Position numbers and translations under genes: made by a program. Positions 59,995-64,000 of a DNA stretch of 64,000 nt are shown one piece after another; positions within the stretch are counted from its first letter, which is position 1; every line of letters starts with the position of its first letter. The stretch covers positions 62,001 to 126,000 of the forward strand of contig CAJNOJ010000201.1 of assembly GCA_905250025.1 (NCBI GenBank), written 5' to 3'. Source of the stretch: Adineta ricciae. Lineage: Eukaryota > Rotifera > Eurotatoria > Adinetida > Adinetidae. The notes under the pieces were generated by a model. That model searched no databases, was not told where the DNA came from, and worked only from the letters and a program-made list of their open reading frames with translations.

Positions 59995-60428
59995 ATTCGA
60001 TTGTCGAAATAAATAAAAGACTATGGACGGCTTTTTCATTGGTCTTATATACAATCGTACGGTTAATCACATTGAGAAAAAATATATATAACTCTGTAAT
60101 ACTTATTTAAGACTTACCGGCATCAACAATGCAATAAACAAGAAACTCGATACATATGTAGTTTATCACGATGACAGAGTAAAAAAGCGAATTTGATTGT
60201 TAAATCGAAGACTAGACAAGTTGATTGATGATGGAATAACCACATCAATTCTGGATTATTATATAAACTTACTTTCATCTGATTCGAAAAAAGGATCTCG
60301 GGGATAGACAGGTAGCGACCTCTATCCAAGAAATGTGTTCATTTCTAATCAAAGCGTTCAAAGAAGTTGATTATAAATCTTATTGAGTAGGCTGTTCATT
60401 CCTAATTGATTTCAGCAAGATCACAGAT

Positions 60429-60511
60429 ATGTCTGACTTTCGTCACGAAATAATTCATAGTAGTGGTACGTATTCATATCGTCCAAGATGGTTGTCAGCT
60501 CTTAAGGGTAA
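60429..60511 (+). promoter_or_regulatory. Upstream ORF of ATP synthase c (copy 2)
   Basis: First exon of the counterpart of 9508-9716. MSDFRHEIIHSSGTYS is kept, with one base difference (Asn to Tyr) up to the donor. The bases before it differ much more between copies. Confidence 0.3.
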
Positions 60512-60673
60512 AACCAGAAAAATCAACAATAATAACAAAAAACAACTGAGAAGTTTTTCCGTTTGTTTGCCTCAGTAAAGATGAAGAAAAAACTAAATTG
60601 CATTGAGTTCACGTTCTTAATTTTCTCTAGATTCATATAACTTTTCAGAACCGAATCTTTAGCTCATTACCAA

Positions 60674-61119
60674 ATGGCTTCACTTGCACGTTTTTCATTA
60701 ACATCATCATCGGCTTTATGTCGTTTATTGATCAGTCGTAACGCTGGTCTTGTCCAACAACATTTACCCTCGATGATTATTCCAGCTGCTACACAACAAC
60801 GATCAATTGCCACTACGCCCATTCGTCGTGATATTGATTCAGCAGCTAAGTACATCGGAGCCGGTGCTGCTACTGTCGGTGTAGCTGGTGCTGGTGCAGG
60901 TATGTGTAACGCTTCAGTTACGTCGAACAGAAAATTCAGACCATCGTTTTTCTTCTTCTAGGTATTGGAACAGTATTCGGTTCACTTGTAGTAGCCTATG
61001 CCCGAAATCCAAGTTTAAAACAACAGCTCTTCTCCTATGCTATCTTGGGTTTTGCTTTATCCGAGGCTATGGGTCTCTTCTGTCTTATGATGGCTTTCAT
61101 GTTATTGTTTGCCTTCTAG
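60674..61119 (+). CDS. ATP5MC: Mitochondrial ATP synthase Fo subunit c (copy 2)
   Basis: Two exons (60674-60899 and 60962-61119). The mature protein is identical to copy 1; the targeting peptide differs by two residues (IPTATQ/IPAATQ, SITTTP/SIATTP). Intron length differs by one base. Confidence 0.96.
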
Positions 61120-61448
61120 ACAATTCTTGATTCAATTTTCTACTTCCCGTACATACAAGAACATTTAGGCGAACTTTTTCGTTCTATATACCCATCCTGA
61201 TTCCTTTCTATTCATTAAACAGTAGCCTATTGATCTTGTTAGTCCTAGACTTATATTTGTCACCAAAACCGTCGTGATTGTTTGTCTTCTTTCTTTCTTT
61301 TATGCTAAACTCTTTCTTGCTTGGTCAACTTTGAAATAAATTCAAAAGAGATGAGACAGACTATCTGCTGATAAAAATATTTTCATTAGCGTATAACAAA
61401 TAGAAAAATATTCATAAGAACTAAGAGAAAAAAATCAACGAATTGCTT

Positions 61449-62155
61449 CTATTTCCAAATTGAAATTTCCTTTTGACGAATGATCACGTGAACGTGCTCA
61501 CATTCATTTACATGTAATACTCGTTTTATCCACGATCTGCGTATACCAATATCAGTTAACGACGGCACATGAAATGAACCTTTACGGCATGCAATACGAA
61601 AACTGATAAGATCGGGCAATGAACATAAGATCATTTCAATAATTTCTTCGATATTTCGATTGATCGATCGACTTGAATGCATTAAAAACGAGAAATTCCG
61701 TAGACATGGAAATGCGTGGAGTAAAATGTCAATATCTTTCATAACAATACGGCCATCAGTGTCGCTACTGAATAACCACAGTTCTTTCAAACGATCAAAT
61801 ATCGTTCCAGGTAAACGTTTACATAAATAAATCAAATCACCATACATGATTGTCAACGCACGCAGGCAAGGTGTAACCGAAATTTTCGTTACTAGAAGAA
61901 GGAAGAACGGGATATTGATCTTACATCGGGTCGACCGAACGTATCGTAGAGCAAGAAGACGTGGCAAATGTAACTGTTGGTTTAAATTCGCTTGATCGAG
62001 TATATTCACTGATGTTAAATCTAGAGCTTGAATGCATGGAAAACGATTGAGAACATGCAACCAATCGTTGATCAACGTTCGCTCATGTCGACCGCAAAGA
62101 AAAAGTGATTTTACACTTCGCGCTTGCCGTTGATACAATTCCGGATTTGTTGTTT
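61449..62155 (-). CDS. F-box/LRR protein (copy 2), C-terminal part only
   Basis: Matches the last 235 or so residues of the gene at 10524-12329 (from TTNPELYQRQARSVKS to EISIWK). The frame runs into the N at 62156, and beyond it the sequence is unrelated. The F-box and the first half are absent. This is truncation by a contig end, not decay. Confidence 0.85.
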
Positions 62156-62156
62156 N
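62156..62156. other. Single N: probable scaffold join
   Basis: One undetermined base joining the F-box copy to a USP40-like gene, both on the minus strand. Any protein read across it is a chimera. Confidence 0.85.
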
Positions 62157-64000
62157 GAGTAGTAAGAACTGGTTCATGAACGATCGTCGTTGGTTGTTCA
62201 TCTTCAATATCATAGAGACGAATGAATTCATAAGGTTGAGCAGTGTTTTCATATTCCAATGGCACTTTGAAATCAATCAATTTCGCGATACGTTCACGAA
62301 GAACATTGAATGGAGATGTGATAGGCAACTCGAAGCGTTCATTCAATTCACTCAATTCAAATTTCCATCGTGTATGAGCTACAAGTATGAATTGTGATCT
62401 GTCGCAAAAAAGATAATTTTTATGAAGTTGGCGTTTCTTACTTGCTTCCATCGGCTTATGATATTTATTGATAATCTTGTAAACCTTCAATCGGACATGA
62501 TTTCTCGGTGCAACACTGCCTGGTCGCATGGCTAATTGAATCCCATTTGTCAACCCATTGACAACTAAATTTTGATCGAAATCATTCAATGGTGGACCAT
62601 CATTGATCAGCGAGGATTTCACTTCACATAGATGGTAATCATTGTCGTCGTCTAAGACAAAAGAACGAATGAACATGGGAAACTTAGAGTAAATTTGTTT
62701 ACCATTCATTAGAAGTCCTTGTTTAATTAGATTCCACAGATCAGTTAATGTCATGCTGCAATCGACAATTAACTCTAATGGACTTGGTTCTCTGTCTGAT
62801 TGAATGCAAACGAGAACTTCGTTTTCTTTCAGTGCCTGTCCAGCTTTTAAACACAAATTTGTAGCACTTTGTTTGAAATCAATTGTATCAACTGTCTGAT
62901 GATCATAGACTAACCGATGTAAATCAAATCAAAAATGAAAATTGTCGAATCAAAAACAGATATCTGACGTACGAGGAATGCTTGCCAGATCCGAATCATC
63001 GTCAATATACAGTCGACACATAGATGGATCTAATGATATACCGAATGCTTCAACCGCCTTGCGTTTCACTTCACCGATCAGCTAGAAAACATTGAAATAG
63101 ATAGAACCTCTTTGTTTACTGTGCAAACCTACAGTCGTATTGAAACAACTATACGTCATTGGTTTGGTATTTATTGAATCAACATTGTTTTTGATTGTCA
63201 ATGATAATTGAGTTTTACCCATGTTAGCACTATTTGATGAGGCATCTTTCCAGCTTGGTACACTGATGAACGAATACCGAAAAAGTTAACGGTCTTGAGA
63301 AAACAAATGGAATGACTTACAAAGAGTTTTTATTATCAATTCCTAACGTATCACCATCGTGCAAATTCAATTGTGCTAGTGTTTGTTTTTCTTCATCAAT
63401 TTTATATTCTCGTCGTAGTTTTCGATTGTTCTTTTCTTCTAAATTCAATTTGCCCATTCGAACCTGCCGCAAAACTTGCTGATCTTCATATTGATAATAA
63501 TCTCGGAAGAGGACTTCCTTCAATTCCGCTAAGGTAGTGTTTTTGGATACATGTCGAGTGTTTTGCAAACGCGATGCATGAATATGTGCATCAGGAAAGC
63601 CGTACACTATATTCAGCATAATTGGTTCGAATTCTTCGCCTTGGATGACCGTATTCGGTAGTGTAGATGGATGCTTGAAGACAATGAGATTTCGATAAGT
63701 GGATAGATCGTTTTTATCTAAAGTAAGATCATCATCGACATTTATTAATCTACTAATGATATGTAATTGGCCAGAGCGAAGTTTTTTGGAGGTAAAAAAA
63801 TCTGTATCATCACCATATAAAGTCTAAAATGAGCTGGTTGAGATGACAAACAAAGAATGAGGATGTGATACCTTTAGAATAGAAATGAATTCATTGGTTT
63901 TTGTCCGTTTGTCAAACATATGTTCGCCGTATGGATCAGGAAAGAGCATTTGATTGGCATTGTTTAAATTCAATCGACAACCTTCAATCACCTCAAACCA
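62157..64000 (-). CDS. USP40: USP40-like deubiquitinase, middle/C-terminal exons (partial)
   Basis: Minus-strand exons entering from beyond the window. Seen in order: NNANQMLFPDPYGEHMFDKR, SGQLHIISRLINVDDDLTL, MLNIVYGFPDAHIHASRLQN, NTTLAELKEVLFRDYYQYED, LNLHDGDTLGIDN, GEVKRKAVEAFGISLDP, MCRLYIDDDSDLASIP, DCSMTLTDLWNLIKQGLLMN, GIQLAMRPGSVAPRNHVRLK, FELSELNERFELPITSPFNV and IRLYDIEDEQPTTIVHEPVL at the N. The string of ubiquitin-like segments and phrases such as LAELK and GDTLGI follow the domain order of USP40. The catalytic Cys/His domain lies outside the window. The C-terminal end of the same protein is at 34607-35236. Confidence 0.6.

Larger units (their letters stand above)
50935..62155. 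repeat. Copy 2 of the 11.2-kb block (direct orientation)
   Basis: Collinear with 1-11230 and about 97% identical in CSN7. It begins exactly where window base 1 matches and ends at the N at 62156, in the middle of the F-box gene. It carries the same nine genes in the same order. Differences are mostly silent or intergenic, with short indels (for example CAA-run length in the TLS1 gene). Confidence 0.95.

Noticed and set aside
61449-62856. Long reading frames running through the N at 62156
   Set aside because: They join F-box sequence to USP40-like sequence, or a wrong frame, through an undetermined base. They are chimeras, not genes.

Overview
The window is animal nuclear DNA and most likely comes from a bdelloid rotifer. 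Genes are densely packed on both strands, introns are very short (about 45-70 nt, GT-AG), base composition is AT-rich, and the families are metazoan: CNOT9, COP9 subunit 7, RBM19, BiP, LITAF, DEG/ENaC, claudin-like and a rhodopsin-like GPCR. Two genes look prokaryotic or fungal in type (a sorbosone-dehydrogenase-like enzyme and an ATP-grasp enzyme). An allele-like second copy of a gene block on the same scaffold also fits. The phylum-level call is inference; no species is claimed.

Layout. 1-12.3 kb: POLR1H, CSN7, a small coiled-coil gene, a C9orf78/TLS1 homologue, two unrecognised genes, a secreted sugar dehydrogenase, ATP synthase subunit c and an F-box gene. 12.8-35.2 kb: an AGC kinase, CNOT9, a Fringe-like glycosyltransferase, a gene-poor stretch with inverted repeats, a Ly6-like gene and its stop-containing paralogue, a long multi-exon coiled-coil gene, the SPOUT1 methyltransferase, an ATP-grasp enzyme, a Mn/Zn CDF transporter, two identical tRNA-Glu genes, a LITAF protein and the C-terminal end of a USP40-like deubiquitinase. 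35.2-50.9 kb: the 5' part of BiP, RBM19, an SLC17 transporter, MRPL58/ICT1, a DEG/ENaC channel, a GPCR, a B-box protein and a claudin-like protein. 50.9-62.2 kb: a second copy of the first 11.2 kb in the same orientation, about 97% identical where counted by eye. 62.2-64 kb: upstream exons of a USP40-like gene.

Single N bases lie at 35237 and 62156. The genes to the left of the first N and to the right of the second are consecutive parts of one USP40-like protein. Genes are cut at both Ns: BiP at the first and the F-box copy at the second. The simplest reading is that 35238-62155 is a separate contig, probably the other haplotype of sequence that begins left of this window, placed inside the USP40-like gene by a scaffolder. 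The tandem duplication and the broken genes should therefore be treated as probable assembly effects until long reads say otherwise.

Most genes are housekeeping and independent of each other: ribosome biogenesis (POLR1H, RBM19, perhaps SPOUT1), mitochondria (ATP synthase c, MRPL58), ubiquitin biology (CSN7, F-box, USP40-like) and RNA turnover (CNOT9). The most biologically interesting items are the two candidate horizontally acquired enzymes, the Ly6-like pair with one damaged member, an intron that is open in one allele and closed in the other, a conserved upstream ORF before ATP synthase c, and a small inverted-repeat region near 17.6-18.0 kb.
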